31,502 bases of DNA from JADJQU01 sp035490315. GTDB lineage: Bacteria; Planctomycetota; UBA1135; GCA-002686595. How positions within the stretch are numbered: position 1 is the stretch's first letter; each line of letters begins with the position of its first letter. Below, piece by piece: positions 14,817 to 23,130 of the stretch. The notes under the pieces are model-generated. The model was not told the DNA's origin. It worked only from the letters and a program-made list of their open reading frames with translations, and ran no database searches. The stretch is from positions 1 through 31,502 of the forward strand of contig DATHET010000112.1 in assembly GCA_035490315.1 (NCBI GenBank), in the 5' to 3' direction. Made by a program: the position numbers and the translations under genes.

Positions 14817-16085
14817 TCACTCCCGCGGCTTGAAATAGCGGCGATCCGCGAGGGAAGGCGGCAGGCAGACCATCTCCTTCACGGCGTCGGGATCGTCCGG
14901 CGCGTAGCGGTAGCCCGCGCCGTATCCCGCCTGCTTCATCAACTTGGTCGGCGCGTTGCGCAGGTGCAGCGGGACGGGCTCGGCCATCGTGCGCTCGACG
15001 TCCTCGACCGCCTTGCCGTAGGCGACGTACACCGCGTTCGATTTCTTCGTGCGAGCGAGGTACACGGCGGCCTGGGCCAGTGCCAGGTCGCCCTCGGGGG
15101 AGCCGAGGCGGTGGAAGACGTCCGCGGCGTCGAGGGTCACGCGCAGCGCGAAGGGATCGGCGAGACCGATGTCCTCGACGGCCATGCGGATCAAGCGGCG
15201 CGAGACATATTTGCCGTCCTCGCCGCCGCGCAGGAGTCGCGCGAGCCAGTACAGCGTCGCGTTGTCGTCCGAGTTGCGCACGGACTTGTGCAACGCCGAG
15301 ATCAGGTTGTAGTGCTCCTCGCCGGCCTTGTCGTGGGCGAGGACCTTGGTCTGGATCGCGGTGGCGAGGACGTTGTCCGTGATCGTTGCGCCATCGGGGA
15401 CGAGGCCAGCCGCCGTCTCGAGCAGGTTCAGCGCGCGCCGCGCGTCGCCGTCGGAAGCGTGGGCCATGCGCAGCAGGCAAGCGTCGTCGATCTGCACGCG
15501 ATTTCCGAGACCGCGCTCGGGATCTTCCACCGCGGTTCGAAGGAGCTTGACCAGCGTCTCGGGCCGGTGCGGCTCGAGGATCAGGACGCGCGCGCGCGAC
15601 AGCAAGGCGCTGTTCAATTCGAACGACGGATTCTCGGTGGTCGCGCCGATCAACAGGATCTCGCCGCGCTCGAGGAAAGGCAGGAAAGCATCCTGCTGCG
15701 ATTTGTTGAAGCGATGGATCTCGTCGACGAAGAGCAGCGTGCGCCCTCCGCCGCGCGCGAAGTTGCGCTCGGCTTCGGACATGACCTCGCGCACCTCCTT
15801 GATGCCCGAGAGCACCGCGGAAAACGGAACGAAGCGCATCGAGCTCGCCGCCGCGAGCAGCCGCGCGAGTGTCGTCTTGCCCGAGCCCGGCGGTCCCCAC
15901 AGGATCAGGCTCTGCGAGATGTCTCCCACCGCAGCACGCTCGAGGATCTTTCCCTCGCCGAGCAATTGATCCTGGCCGACGAACTCGGCGAGAGTCCGCG
16001 GCCGCATGCGATCGGCGAGCGGCGCGGCTTTCGACGTCGTCGCGCGAGCTCGGGGCTCGGGCTCGGAACCGAAGAGATCGCTCAC
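14817..16085 (-). CDS. rarA: Replication-associated recombination protein A (RarA/MgsA AAA+ ATPase)
   Basis: 422 residues from GTG 16085. The GTG overlaps the TGA of the upstream methyltransferase (GTGA), implying coupled translation. N-terminal RPRTLAEFVGQDQLLG is typical. Walker A is GPPGSGKTT (64-72) and Walker B is LLFVDEIHRFNKSQQD with DEIH at 121-124. Sensor residues lie in LIGATTENPSFELNSALLSR, and the C-terminal part has LISALHKSVRNSDDNATLYW, AVEDIGLADP and KQAGYGAGYRYAPD, all diagnostic of RarA/WRNIP1. It acts in the cytoplasm at stalled replication forks. The closely related clamp-loader subunits lack this C-terminus, so the assignment is firm. Confidence 0.95.
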   Translation of the reverse strand: MSDLFGSEPEPRARATTSKAAPLADRMRPRTLAEFVGQDQLLGEGKILERAAVGDISQSLILWGPPGSGKTTLARLLAAASSMRFVPFSAVLSGIKEVREVMSEAERNFARGGGRTLLFVDEIHRFNKSQQDAFLPFLERGEILLIGATTENPSFELNSALLSRARVLILEPHRPETLVKLLRTAVEDPERGLGNRVQIDDACLLRMAHASDGDARRALNLLETAAGLVPDGATITDNVLATAIQTKVLAHDKAGEEHYNLISALHKSVRNSDDNATLYWLARLLRGGEDGKYVSRRLIRMAVEDIGLADPFALRVTLDAADVFHRLGSPEGDLALAQAAVYLARTKKSNAVYVAYGKAVEDVERTMAEPVPLHLRNAPTKLMKQAGYGAGYRYAPDDPDAVKEMVCLPPSLADRRYFKPRE

Positions 16086-16903
16086 GGCCGCGTTCCTTCC
16101 GCGCGTCCCGCCGCGAACAGGAGCAAGGAAGCGGCGACGGTGACGTTCAACGATTCGACTGCTCCAGCCATCGGAATGGTGACGCGCTCGAATGAGCCCA
16201 TCTCGCGCGGATTCAAGCCGGTCTCCGATCCGATCCACAGCGCGACGCGCCCTGACCAGTCGAAACCCGCGAGCGACTTTCCCCCGCGCGTCGCCGCGGC
16301 GACGAGGCGAAAGCCAGCGGCGCGAAGCTCTTCCGCAGCCTCGCTGGCCGCCGCGGATTGCGACACCGGCAGGCGCAGCAGGCTGCCCATCGACCCGCGC
16401 AGCGCCTTGTCGCCCCAGGGGCTGGCCCCACCCGCGATCACGATCAGTCCGCGAACGCCCGCGGCCTCCGCGCTGCGCGCCAGGGCGCCGAGATTGCCCG
16501 GATCCGAGATGCCGGCGACCACGAGCACCAGCGCATCCTTGTCGGCGCCCAGCTCCGTGATTGCCCGCGGACGCGGCGTCTTCGTGATCGCGGCGATTCC
16601 CGGCGAGGCGCGCAGGGCGCTTTTCTTCGCGAGCAGCGCGCCGTCGACCCGTTGCACTCGAAGTCCGAGCCGTTCCAGCTCGCTCGCGCGATCTTCGCGC
16701 TCCGTCGAAACCAGGATGACTTCGAAGTCCACGTTGCTCCGCAGCGCATCGTCGATCAATCGATCGCCCTCGAGCAGGCAAGCATCGCGTTCGGCGCCCG
16801 CGAGGATCGCGCCCACGCGTTTGAGCAGCGGATGCTGCGCCGAACGGATCGTTTCGCGCGGTTCGCCGAAAGCCTTCTCCATGGTCGCGCGGTGTTCTAC
16901 CAT
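16082..16903 (-). CDS. TrmH/SpoU-family RNA 2'-O-methyltransferase
   Basis: 273 residues from ATG 16903 (ATG 16882 would also serve). N-terminal substrate-binding part: SAQHPLLKRV and ACLLEGDRLIDDAL, as in the TrmH/RlmB subgroup. The trefoil-knot SPOUT domain shows motif 1 DPGNLGALARSA with the conserved Asn and Arg, then LWIGSETGLNPREM (motif 2) and IPMAGAVESLNVTVAASLLL (motif 3). It transfers methyl from SAM to a ribose 2'-OH in rRNA or tRNA; the exact target is not deducible. It is first in the minus-strand run leading to rarA, with a 4-base coding overlap, and lies 22 bases from the divergent rsgA start, so each promoter must lie within or beside the other gene. Confidence 0.9.
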   Translation of the reverse strand: MVEHRATMEKAFGEPRETIRSAQHPLLKRVGAILAGAERDACLLEGDRLIDDALRSNVDFEVILVSTEREDRASELERLGLRVQRVDGALLAKKSALRASPGIAAITKTPRPRAITELGADKDALVLVVAGISDPGNLGALARSAEAAGVRGLIVIAGGASPWGDKALRGSMGSLLRLPVSQSAAASEAAEELRAAGFRLVAAATRGGKSLAGFDWSGRVALWIGSETGLNPREMGSFERVTIPMAGAVESLNVTVAASLLLFAAGRAEGTRP

Positions 16904-16925
16904 GACCCCGTGGATCCGCGACTGT

Positions 16926-17879
16926 ATGGCTGAATTCGTCACGGGACGTGTCGTGCGCACCGACGCGAAAGTCTGTCACGTCGATGTGGCCGGGACGATC
17001 CACGTTTGCGCGCCGCGCGGAAAGCTGTTCGAAGGCCTGGAGCAGAAGAATCCGATGGCCGTCGGCGACCTGGTGCGCGTCGACCTCGAGGGCAAGCCAT
17101 CGTCGATCGAGGAGGTTCTTCCGCGCCGCAACTGGCTCGGCCGCACGGCTTCGAGCCACGATCCGCGCGAGCAGGTCCTCGTCGCGAACGTCGATCACCT
17201 GTTCGTGATCGCTTCGCTCGGCAAGCCTGGTTTCTCGTCGAACCGCACCGACCGGATCCTGGCCGCCTGCGCCTGGCAGGGCATTCCCGCGACGGTCGTG
17301 CTCAACAAGATCGACCTGGCGCGCGAGGACGACGTCGAGCTGGTCCGCGAGACGTACGCCGGCGCGAAGGTCGACTGGATCGAGACCTGCGCGATCGACG
17401 GCCGCGGAGTTTCCAAGCTCGCGGACAGTCTGCGCGGCGCCGTCAGCGTGTTCTACGGCGCGTCGGGCGCGGGCAAGTCGAGCTTGATCAACGCGATCCA
17501 GCCCGGCCTGAAACTGAAAGTCGGCAAGATCAGCAAGTACTGGGACGCGGGCAAACACACGACCGCGCACTCTCAATTGATCCCGCTGGAAATGGGCGGC
17601 TACGTGATCGACACGCCGGGCATCCGCGTATTCCGCCTGCACCGCCTCTCCGCCGGCGAGCTGCGCGGCCTGTTCCCCGAGATCGTCAAGTTTCAGGACC
17701 GCTGCCACTATCCCGATTGCTCGCACGACCACGAGCCCGATTGCGGCGTGTTCGACGCCGTCGAAGCTGGCGAGCTTCCGGCGACACGCTACGCGAGCTA
17801 CGTCGAGATGCTCGACGAGCTGCGCACCACCGAGAAGATCGGCGAAGATCTCGCCGACGAGCCGCTCGAGGACGAGTAG
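16926..17879 (+). CDS. rsgA: Ribosome small-subunit-dependent GTPase A (RsgA/YjeQ)
   Basis: 317 residues from ATG 16926. N-terminal OB-fold (TGRVVRTDAKVCHVDV, VGDLVRVD), then a circularly permuted GTPase domain in which G4 NKID (127-130) precedes the P-loop GASGAGKSS (168-176) and G3 DTPG (219-222). The C-terminal zinc finger CHYPDCSHDHEPDC gives the classical C-x4-C-x-H-x5-C ligands at ~250, 255, 257 and 263. This order is diagnostic for RsgA, which binds the 30S subunit and couples GTP hydrolysis to release of late assembly factors. The next gene is the secreted FG-GAP protein after a 151-base gap, likely independent. Divergent from the TrmH-family gene. Confidence 0.95.
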   Translation: MAEFVTGRVVRTDAKVCHVDVAGTIHVCAPRGKLFEGLEQKNPMAVGDLVRVDLEGKPSSIEEVLPRRNWLGRTASSHDPREQVLVANVDHLFVIASLGKPGFSSNRTDRILAACAWQGIPATVVLNKIDLAREDDVELVRETYAGAKVDWIETCAIDGRGVSKLADSLRGAVSVFYGASGAGKSSLINAIQPGLKLKVGKISKYWDAGKHTTAHSQLIPLEMGGYVIDTPGIRVFRLHRLSAGELRGLFPEIVKFQDRCHYPDCSHDHEPDCGVFDAVEAGELPATRYASYVEMLDELRTTEKIGEDLADEPLEDE

Positions 17880-18016
17880 CAGCTTCGCTTGCGCGTTCGG
17901 AGGCGCACGAAAACCGGGACCGCCGCAACGCTCTGGGATGGACCGACTAGACTCGAGCAGAGGTCTCAGGGGATCGGCAACCCGCGCGTCCTGCTTGCGA
18001 CGCGCGATTCGGCAGC

Positions 18017-18023
18017 AAGGAAG
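18017..18023 (+). promoter_or_regulatory. Ribosome binding site fixing the start at 18031
   Basis: AAGGAAG ends 7 bases before ATG 18031. It supports the start in front of the signal peptide instead of the longer frame beginning at 17938, whose extra 31 residues are Arg-rich and not signal-like. Confidence 0.65.
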
Positions 18024-18030
18024 ACGCGTC

Positions 18031-20601
18031 ATGAAGAATCACCACCTGTTTGCGGCCATCATGGGACTGTCCGCCGGCGCTCTGGCCTCTCAGCAAGACC
18101 CCACCGTGTTCGGCCTTGCCGAGTTCCGAGGCGGCACCGGCGCGGTGGACGTCGCCATCGCCGACTTCACGAGCGACGGCCTCCAGGATGTGCTCTATGT
18201 GAACCGGTTTTCGAACGACCTGGTGATGGTCGTCGGAGTCGGCGTCGGAAGATTCCAGCCGGGGCCGGTGATCGCTCTACCGTTCTCGAGTCCGCAGTCG
18301 ATGACGACCGCGGATTTCGACCTGGACGGCAACATCGACGTCGCCACGCTGGATGATTCAGGTGGAATCTCGCTCCTGCTGGGCAATGGCGCTGGTGGAT
18401 TCTCGGCCGCCCCGAGCCTGGCCGCATCGGCGGGCAGCTTCGAGATCGCGAACGGCAAGCTGAATGGCGATTTCCTGCCCGATCTGTTGGTCTCGAACGC
18501 GAATCCGGCCGGCATCCGCGTCTGGCTGGGTCTTCCCGGCGGAGGATTCGGCACTCCCACGGATATCCCGCTTGCCTGTCAACCCTCGCGGTTTGCGCTC
18601 GCGGATCTGGAGAGCGATGGGGATGTCGACATCGCCGCCGGATGCGGATCTGGATCGGGGTCGCTTCTTTTCGGCGATGGGCTGGGCGGATTCAGCGCCG
18701 GCCCGTCCTTCTCCAATATCGGCCACGACGGTCTCGTCGCCGCCGGTGATCTCGATGGCGATGGAGACAATGATCTGTGCTGGGAGCGAGGCATCGGGTA
18801 CGAATTCACGATCTGGCACCAGGTAGCCCCGGCGACATTCCAGAACGTGCAGCTCTTGAGCAACTCGGTCATCGGGGCAGAGCAAGTCTCGCTCGCCGAC
18901 ATGAACGGCGACGGCCTTCCGGACCTGGCGATCGTCGATCCCAGCTCGAGGCAGGTCGGATTCTTCGCCAATGCGGGCAACGGCACGTTCCAGAATCAGC
19001 CCAGTCTGCTGGCGTTCGTGCTTCCCCCGCGGGCTATGGCGACGGGTGATTGGAACGGCGACCTGCGTACGGATCTGGCCATCGCGTTCGAGTTCACCGG
19101 CTCGAGCTCGATCCTCGCGCTGCGCGAAGGCGATGGACGGCTGGAAGGCCTGTTCGATCACTCGGTTCGGTTGCCCTTCCCTTCCGTGACTGCGGCAGCC
19201 GCGGACTTCAACGGGGATGGCCACATCGACCTGGCGACAGCCGGCGCGAACTACAAGTCGGTGATGATCCTTCTCGGCGACGGTGCAGGGCATCTGCAGC
19301 GACATTCCACGCGCCTGTTCCCGACTTACGAGAACGGAATCGCCGCAGGCGACTTGAACGGCGACTCGTTCGTGGACGTCGCCGTGGTCGACTCTACAGG
19401 CGCGAGCGTGCGCGTGGTTTTGGGGGACGGACAGGGAAACTTGGGTGCTTCGATCGTTCTGGCGGTGCCCAACAATCCGCAGAGCGCCTGCATCGCCGAC
19501 CTCGACCTCGACGGCGACCGCGATCTGCTCGTCACCTGTCCCGTGCTCGGCGCAGTGGAGATCCTGCTCGGCGACGGTCTCGGCGGGTTCGCGCCGGGAT
19601 ATTTCGTTCTTGTGGGAGGCCCGCCTATGACCGTGATCGTCGTCGACGTGGATGGGGATCTGATCCCCGATCTCGTGACCGCCAATTACCAGAGCGGGGT
19701 CTCCTATCTGCGGGGGACCGGAGCTGGAGTCTTCAGCGCACCCGTCGCACTCGCCGCCATCGACGCGAAGGATGTCGCCGCGGCGGACTTCGACGGTGAT
19801 GGGGACATCGACATTGCTGTCGCCGACTACATGGGTGGGATCGGCGGTGGGCTGCTGGTGTATTCCGCTGCGAGCCCTGGGGTTTTCGGGGTCGCGCAGA
19901 CGATTTCGTTCGCAAGCCCCTTGTGGGTCGCCGCAGGAAGATTCGACGAGCTGGGCCCGCGTTCGATCGCTCTCGGCGACGGCACAGGCAAGCTGATCAC
20001 AGTGCGCTGGAACGGCAGCGCGTTCACGGGTACTGCTCCATCCCGCGCGCCCAGCGCATTGAAACCGCCCATTGCCGACCTGGACGAGGACGGTCGCGAC
20101 GACCTCGCCTTGAATTCCGGAACGATCGTCCACTCCTTGCTGGCGCGAGGTGGGGCACAGACGCCGCTGACCTATTGCCAGGGCAAGCTCAATTCGATGG
20201 GCTGCACGCCGTCGATCAGTTCCACCGGATTCGCGAGCGTCAGCGCCGGTTCGGGGTTCGTCATCTCGGCCTCGCAGGTCCGCAACCAGAAGCCAGGGCT
20301 GCTTTTCTACGGCGTCAACGGCCCGAAAGGTACGCCGCTATCCGGCGGCACGCTCTGCGTCATGCCGCCGATCAAGCGCGCGCCCGGCACGATCGCGGCC
20401 GGCAACCCTGCTCCGGCGAACGATTGCAGCGGTGTGCTCTCGACGGACTTCAACGCATTGATCACCGCGGGCGTACAGCTGCCGCAGGTGCATCTGCCGG
20501 GGACGGTGGTGCATTGTCAATGGTGGGCGCGCGACCAGGGCTTCCCACCGCCGTTCAATCACAGCTTGTCGAATGGTTTGACGTTCGTCATGCAACCGTG
20601 A
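18031..20601 (+). CDS. Large secreted FG-GAP/VCBS repeat protein
   Basis: 856 residues. Signal peptide MKNHHLFAAIMGLSAGALAS. Residues ~30-710 contain about 13 FG-GAP/VCBS-type repeats, each with a calcium-loop-like core such as DFDLDGNIDVATLD, DLDGDGDNDL, DMNGDGLPDLAIVD, DFNGDGHIDLATAG and DFDGDGDIDIAVAD. Between them are LLLGNGAGGFS-like turns. Thirteen repeats could form two seven-bladed propellers (inference). The last ~143 residues are the Cys-containing module found also in the phosphatase ending at 6041. Such proteins in planctomycetes are exported and may bind polysaccharides or other surface ligands with calcium; no catalytic motif is visible. It ends convergently 41 bases from the DUF2752 gene. 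Confidence 0.9.
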   Translation: MKNHHLFAAIMGLSAGALASQQDPTVFGLAEFRGGTGAVDVAIADFTSDGLQDVLYVNRFSNDLVMVVGVGVGRFQPGPVIALPFSSPQSMTTADFDLDGNIDVATLDDSGGISLLLGNGAGGFSAAPSLAASAGSFEIANGKLNGDFLPDLLVSNANPAGIRVWLGLPGGGFGTPTDIPLACQPSRFALADLESDGDVDIAAGCGSGSGSLLFGDGLGGFSAGPSFSNIGHDGLVAAGDLDGDGDNDLCWERGIGYEFTIWHQVAPATFQNVQLLSNSVIGAEQVSLADMNGDGLPDLAIVDPSSRQVGFFANAGNGTFQNQPSLLAFVLPPRAMATGDWNGDLRTDLAIAFEFTGSSSILALREGDGRLEGLFDHSVRLPFPSVTAAAADFNGDGHIDLATAGANYKSVMILLGDGAGHLQRHSTRLFPTYENGIAAGDLNGDSFVDVAVVDSTGASVRVVLGDGQGNLGASIVLAVPNNPQSACIADLDLDGDRDLLVTCPVLGAVEILLGDGLGGFAPGYFVLVGGPPMTVIVVDVDGDLIPDLVTANYQSGVSYLRGTGAGVFSAPVALAAIDAKDVAAADFDGDGDIDIAVADYMGGIGGGLLVYSAASPGVFGVAQTISFASPLWVAAGRFDELGPRSIALGDGTGKLITVRWNGSAFTGTAPSRAPSALKPPIADLDEDGRDDLALNSGTIVHSLLARGGAQTPLTYCQGKLNSMGCTPSISSTGFASVSAGSGFVISASQVRNQKPGLLFYGVNGPKGTPLSGGTLCVMPPIKRAPGTIAAGNPAPANDCSGVLSTDFNALITAGVQLPQVHLPGTVVHCQWWARDQGFPPPFNHSLSNGLTFVMQP
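20170..20601 (+). other. C-terminal module shared with the phosphatase
   Basis: Residues ~714-856. TYCQGKLNSMGCTPSI, GFVISASQV, GLLFYG, GGTLCVMPPIKRAPG, STDFNALI and LSNGLTFVMQP line up in order with the tail at 6041-6445 despite unrelated N-terminal parts. This indicates a portable exported C-terminal domain. Confidence 0.75.
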
Positions 20602-20642
20602 AGCGACTTCGAGCCGCGTGAACGGCCCAGGAACGCGATTGA

Positions 20643-21062
20643 TCAGCCGCGCAGCGCGGCAATCTTGTACGCCCACGCCGCAAGCATCGCGACGCCGACG
20701 CCCACGTACATCCACGGTCTGACGAAGCGGCGGAAGTCGACCCACGCATCCCTGCCGCCCAACGTCTCGATCATTGCCCACGCGAAGATCGACACGGCTC
20801 CGATGGCGAGCAGCACGCCGAACGGTTGTGTGACGACTGCCTGCTTCCAATCGCCGTGCACGAGATACGAAAACGACGTGGTCACGCCGCAACCTGGACA
20901 AGGAAATCCCGTCAGCTGCATCATGGAGCACGGCGGCAACCCGAGTTGCTCGTGCGTGCCGTGACCGTGCGGATCCGGCGTCGTGAAGACACGCAACACG
21001 ACCAGCCCGATCACGGAAACCGTTGCAATCGCGGTGAAACCCCAATGCCCTCTGCTTCGCAC
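20643..21062 (-). CDS. DUF2752 membrane protein
   Basis: 139 residues from GTG 21062. Three or so hydrophobic helices: FTAIATVSVIGLVVLRV near the start, FGVLLAIGAVSIFAWAMI in the middle and MYVGVGVAMLAAWAYKIAAL at the end. The signature PCSMMQLTGFPCPGCGVTTS with the CPGCG motif is characteristic of DUF2752, a small inner-membrane family of unknown function common in planctomycetes, Bacteroidetes and actinobacteria. The basic first residues (VRSRGHWG) suit a membrane start; an earlier start would translate through the 97-bp palindrome and is unlikely. The upstream gene on the same strand is separated by that palindrome. Confidence 0.82.
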   Translation of the reverse strand: MRSRGHWGFTAIATVSVIGLVVLRVFTTPDPHGHGTHEQLGLPPCSMMQLTGFPCPGCGVTTSFSYLVHGDWKQAVVTQPFGVLLAIGAVSIFAWAMIETLGGRDAWVDFRRFVRPWMYVGVGVAMLAAWAYKIAALRG

Positions 21063-21075
21063 GCTGGGCAGTGTA

Positions 21076-21172
21076 GTCGTAACGGCGCCCGGCCCGATCA
21101 CGACACCGGCCGTCTCCCGCGCAATGCGCGTGAGACGGCCGGTGTCGTGATCGGGCCGGGCGCCGTTACGAC
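21076..21172. repeat. 97-bp near-perfect palindrome
   Basis: Left arm 21076-21116 and right arm 21132-21172 are exact 41-base reverse complements (left begins GTCGTAACGGCGCCC, right ends GGGCGCCGTTACGAC). After one mismatched pair (21117/21131), the arms continue for 6 bases (CGCGCA/TGCGCG) around a single central A at 21124. Together 47 of 48 positions pair. It fills most of the 128 bases between two minus-strand genes. As RNA it would form a very stable hairpin; as DNA it could extrude a cruciform. Confidence 0.97.
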
Positions 21173-21190
21173 GCAGCGCCGATGCGCCAG

Positions 21191-21700
21191 CTACTCGCCG
21201 TTGAAGTCGTAGATGTACGACAACCGCGTCTTGTTGACGATCACGTAGCTCAGCTTCGTCATCAGGTTCAAATCCGGATCCTCGCGCGCATTGAACCCGC
21301 GCAGGATCGGAGCGCGCATCGCGAAGAAGCGCCGCGTCGAGCGATCGTCGACCTCGTACGACCCCGGCCGCACCTCGCCGCCGACCTCGAGGTTCAAGTG
21401 CCCGGTGAAGAAGACGCGCACCTTGTGGAACTTCTGCAGCCGGAACAATTCGGCCTGGCGCGGATCGCTCGCCGTGTCGAGGAACTCGTGGGCGAGCAGG
21501 ATCTCGTCCATGTTGATGTGCAGCACGGGCGTCGTGATGCGGTCGCAGGTGTTCAGGTCGACCAGCGTCGCGTTCTTCACCTTGATGAAGTAACGACGGT
21601 GCTCGTCGAGCAGGTTCTGCAGGCGCGTGTACTTGTTCTCGATCTCGCCCTTGATCAGGAACGAGTCGGTCAGGAACAAGTCTGAGACGATGGTCAACAT
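21191..21700 (-). CDS. Conserved-looking protein of unknown function downstream of folC
   Basis: 169 residues from ATG 21700. The first 7 bases overlap the end of folC (ATGTTGA shared), so the two are probably translationally coupled. Sequence features: MLTIVSDLFLTDSFLIKGEI, then DEHRRYFIKVKNATLVDLNT, a segment LHINMDEILLAHEFLDTASD, then RLQKFHKVRVFFTGHLNLEV and a C-terminal KLSYVIVNKTRLSYIYDFN. The alternation suggests two related beta-rich halves. No signal peptide or membrane helix, so probably cytoplasmic. I do not recognise the family with confidence. The linkage to folC is positional only. The next gene downstream lies across the 97-bp palindrome. Confidence 0.75.
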   Translation of the reverse strand: MLTIVSDLFLTDSFLIKGEIENKYTRLQNLLDEHRRYFIKVKNATLVDLNTCDRITTPVLHINMDEILLAHEFLDTASDPRQAELFRLQKFHKVRVFFTGHLNLEVGGEVRPGSYEVDDRSTRRFFAMRAPILRGFNAREDPDLNLMTKLSYVIVNKTRLSYIYDFNGE

Positions 21701-23010
21701 CCTGACTCCGTATCCGCGTGCATGAGGGTGGGTCGCAGGGAGCTTGCGAGATAGAGCGAGCCCGTTGCAACGACCCAGCCTCCCTTTCGAGCGAGAGTCA
21801 GGGCGCGCTGAAGCGCTTCCAGCGGGGTCATGGCCGTTTCAGCCACCAGACGAGTGTGCATTGCCTCCTGTTTGATTTCGAGAGGAGTGAAGTGCAAGTC
21901 GCTGCCCACGGAAGTGCAGACCACCCTATCGGTCACCTCCGAAACAGCCTTGAGGATTCCGGGCAGGTCCTTGTCCCGGGCGAGCCCCAGGATGACCACG
22001 GGGGGCGTGGTCCGGCCTGACTCCCCGCTCAGGTCGCGCAGGGCGTCCCGGACGCTCGAGGGCACGTGCCCCCCATCCAAGGCCACAGGGATGTCATCCA
22101 GGCAAAACCACTCGAGCCGACCCGGCAGCTGCGCGTCCCGGAGGACCGCCGGCGTCAGGAGCGCGCTGCCGAGCGAGACCCCGTCGGACCCGCGCACTCC
22201 CCGCCTTCCGAGCTCGTCGAGCGCGGCGCCGGCCAGGGTAAAGTTGCGCTGCGAGATCGAAGCCTCGGACCACAGTCCTTCGAGCGGCCTCGACACGCGA
22301 ACCCCGAGCTCCGCCGCTCGCGCATCGATGACGCGGCCCGCCTCGTCGTCCGCCGGGACTCCGGTGATCGCCGTGCAGCCCGGCTTGAGGATGCCCGCCT
22401 TCTCCCGCGCGATCAGCGCGCGTGTCGAGCCGAGCACGGACTGGTGCTCCAGCTCGATGTTCGTGATCACGCACACTTCGCCATCGACGACATTGGTCGA
22501 GTCCAACCGCCCGCCGAGGCCGCATTCCGCCACGATCCAGGCTGCGCCGGCCTCGGCAGCGGCCAGGAAGCTCGCGCCGGTCAAGACGTCGAACCAGGTC
22601 GCATCGCCGGCAGCCGTGCCCTCGGCCCGGCCACGCTCTCGCGCCTCGAGCGCGCGCTCGAGCGAGCTCGCAAAGCGCTCCGCCTCCACATCGCGACCGC
22701 GGATGCGCAGTCGCTCGCGCAGCTGGACCACGTGCGGCGAGGTGTAGAGGGCTTCGTCGATGCCCGCGGCGCGCAGGCCGGCGGAGATCAGGGACGAAGT
22801 CGAGCCCTTGCCCTTGCTGCCCGCCACGTGCACCGCGCGCAGGCGCCTCTGGGGCTCGCCGAGCCGCATGCACAGGTCGCTGACCTGCTCGAGGCTGAAG
22901 CGCGTGGCCGCCGTGCGCCGCAAGCGCTCCCAGTTGATCAGCCCTTCGAGTCGCAGGATGACCTGGGCCAGACGCTCCTCCCCATCCTTCAGCGCTTCCG
23001 TCGGGCCCAC
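21694..23010 (-). CDS. folC: Bifunctional folylpolyglutamate/dihydrofolate synthase
   Basis: 438 residues from GTG 23010, with a GGAG only 2 bases ahead, so the exact start is uncertain. Mur-ligase fold: P-loop HVAGSKGKGSTSS (61-73), then TSPHVVQLRERLRIRG, the catalytic-domain stretch AECGLGGRLDSTNVV, TNIELEHQSVLGSTRALIAREKAGILK, and in the C-terminal domain VALDGGHVPSSV and VVILGLARDKD. These are the standard FolC signatures. The enzyme adds glutamate to dihydropteroate/folates using ATP in the cytoplasm, retaining folates in the cell. Length fits the family (~420-440). It heads a short minus-strand operon whose second gene overlaps it by 7 bases. It is divergent from the Nudix gene across 120 bases. 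Confidence 0.93.
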   Translation of the reverse strand: MGPTEALKDGEERLAQVILRLEGLINWERLRRTAATRFSLEQVSDLCMRLGEPQRRLRAVHVAGSKGKGSTSSLISAGLRAAGIDEALYTSPHVVQLRERLRIRGRDVEAERFASSLERALEARERGRAEGTAAGDATWFDVLTGASFLAAAEAGAAWIVAECGLGGRLDSTNVVDGEVCVITNIELEHQSVLGSTRALIAREKAGILKPGCTAITGVPADDEAGRVIDARAAELGVRVSRPLEGLWSEASISQRNFTLAGAALDELGRRGVRGSDGVSLGSALLTPAVLRDAQLPGRLEWFCLDDIPVALDGGHVPSSVRDALRDLSGESGRTTPPVVILGLARDKDLPGILKAVSEVTDRVVCTSVGSDLHFTPLEIKQEAMHTRLVAETAMTPLEALQRALTLARKGGWVVATGSLYLASSLRPTLMHADTESGC

Positions 23011-23130
23011 CGCTCCATATTAACGGTGACCACGCCGAACTCAGGCCACAGTCAGAGGAGGAATTCGTTTTGGGGATAGAACCGGCTGCCTCCCCCACGA
23101 TAAAGAACTTACAAGCGCCACCCCCAGGCC

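Noticed and set aside
14964..16925. Very long plus-strand frame across the rarA and TrmH-family genes
   Set aside because: Only the part after 16926 (RsgA) matches a family; the rest is antisense to two firmly identified genes.
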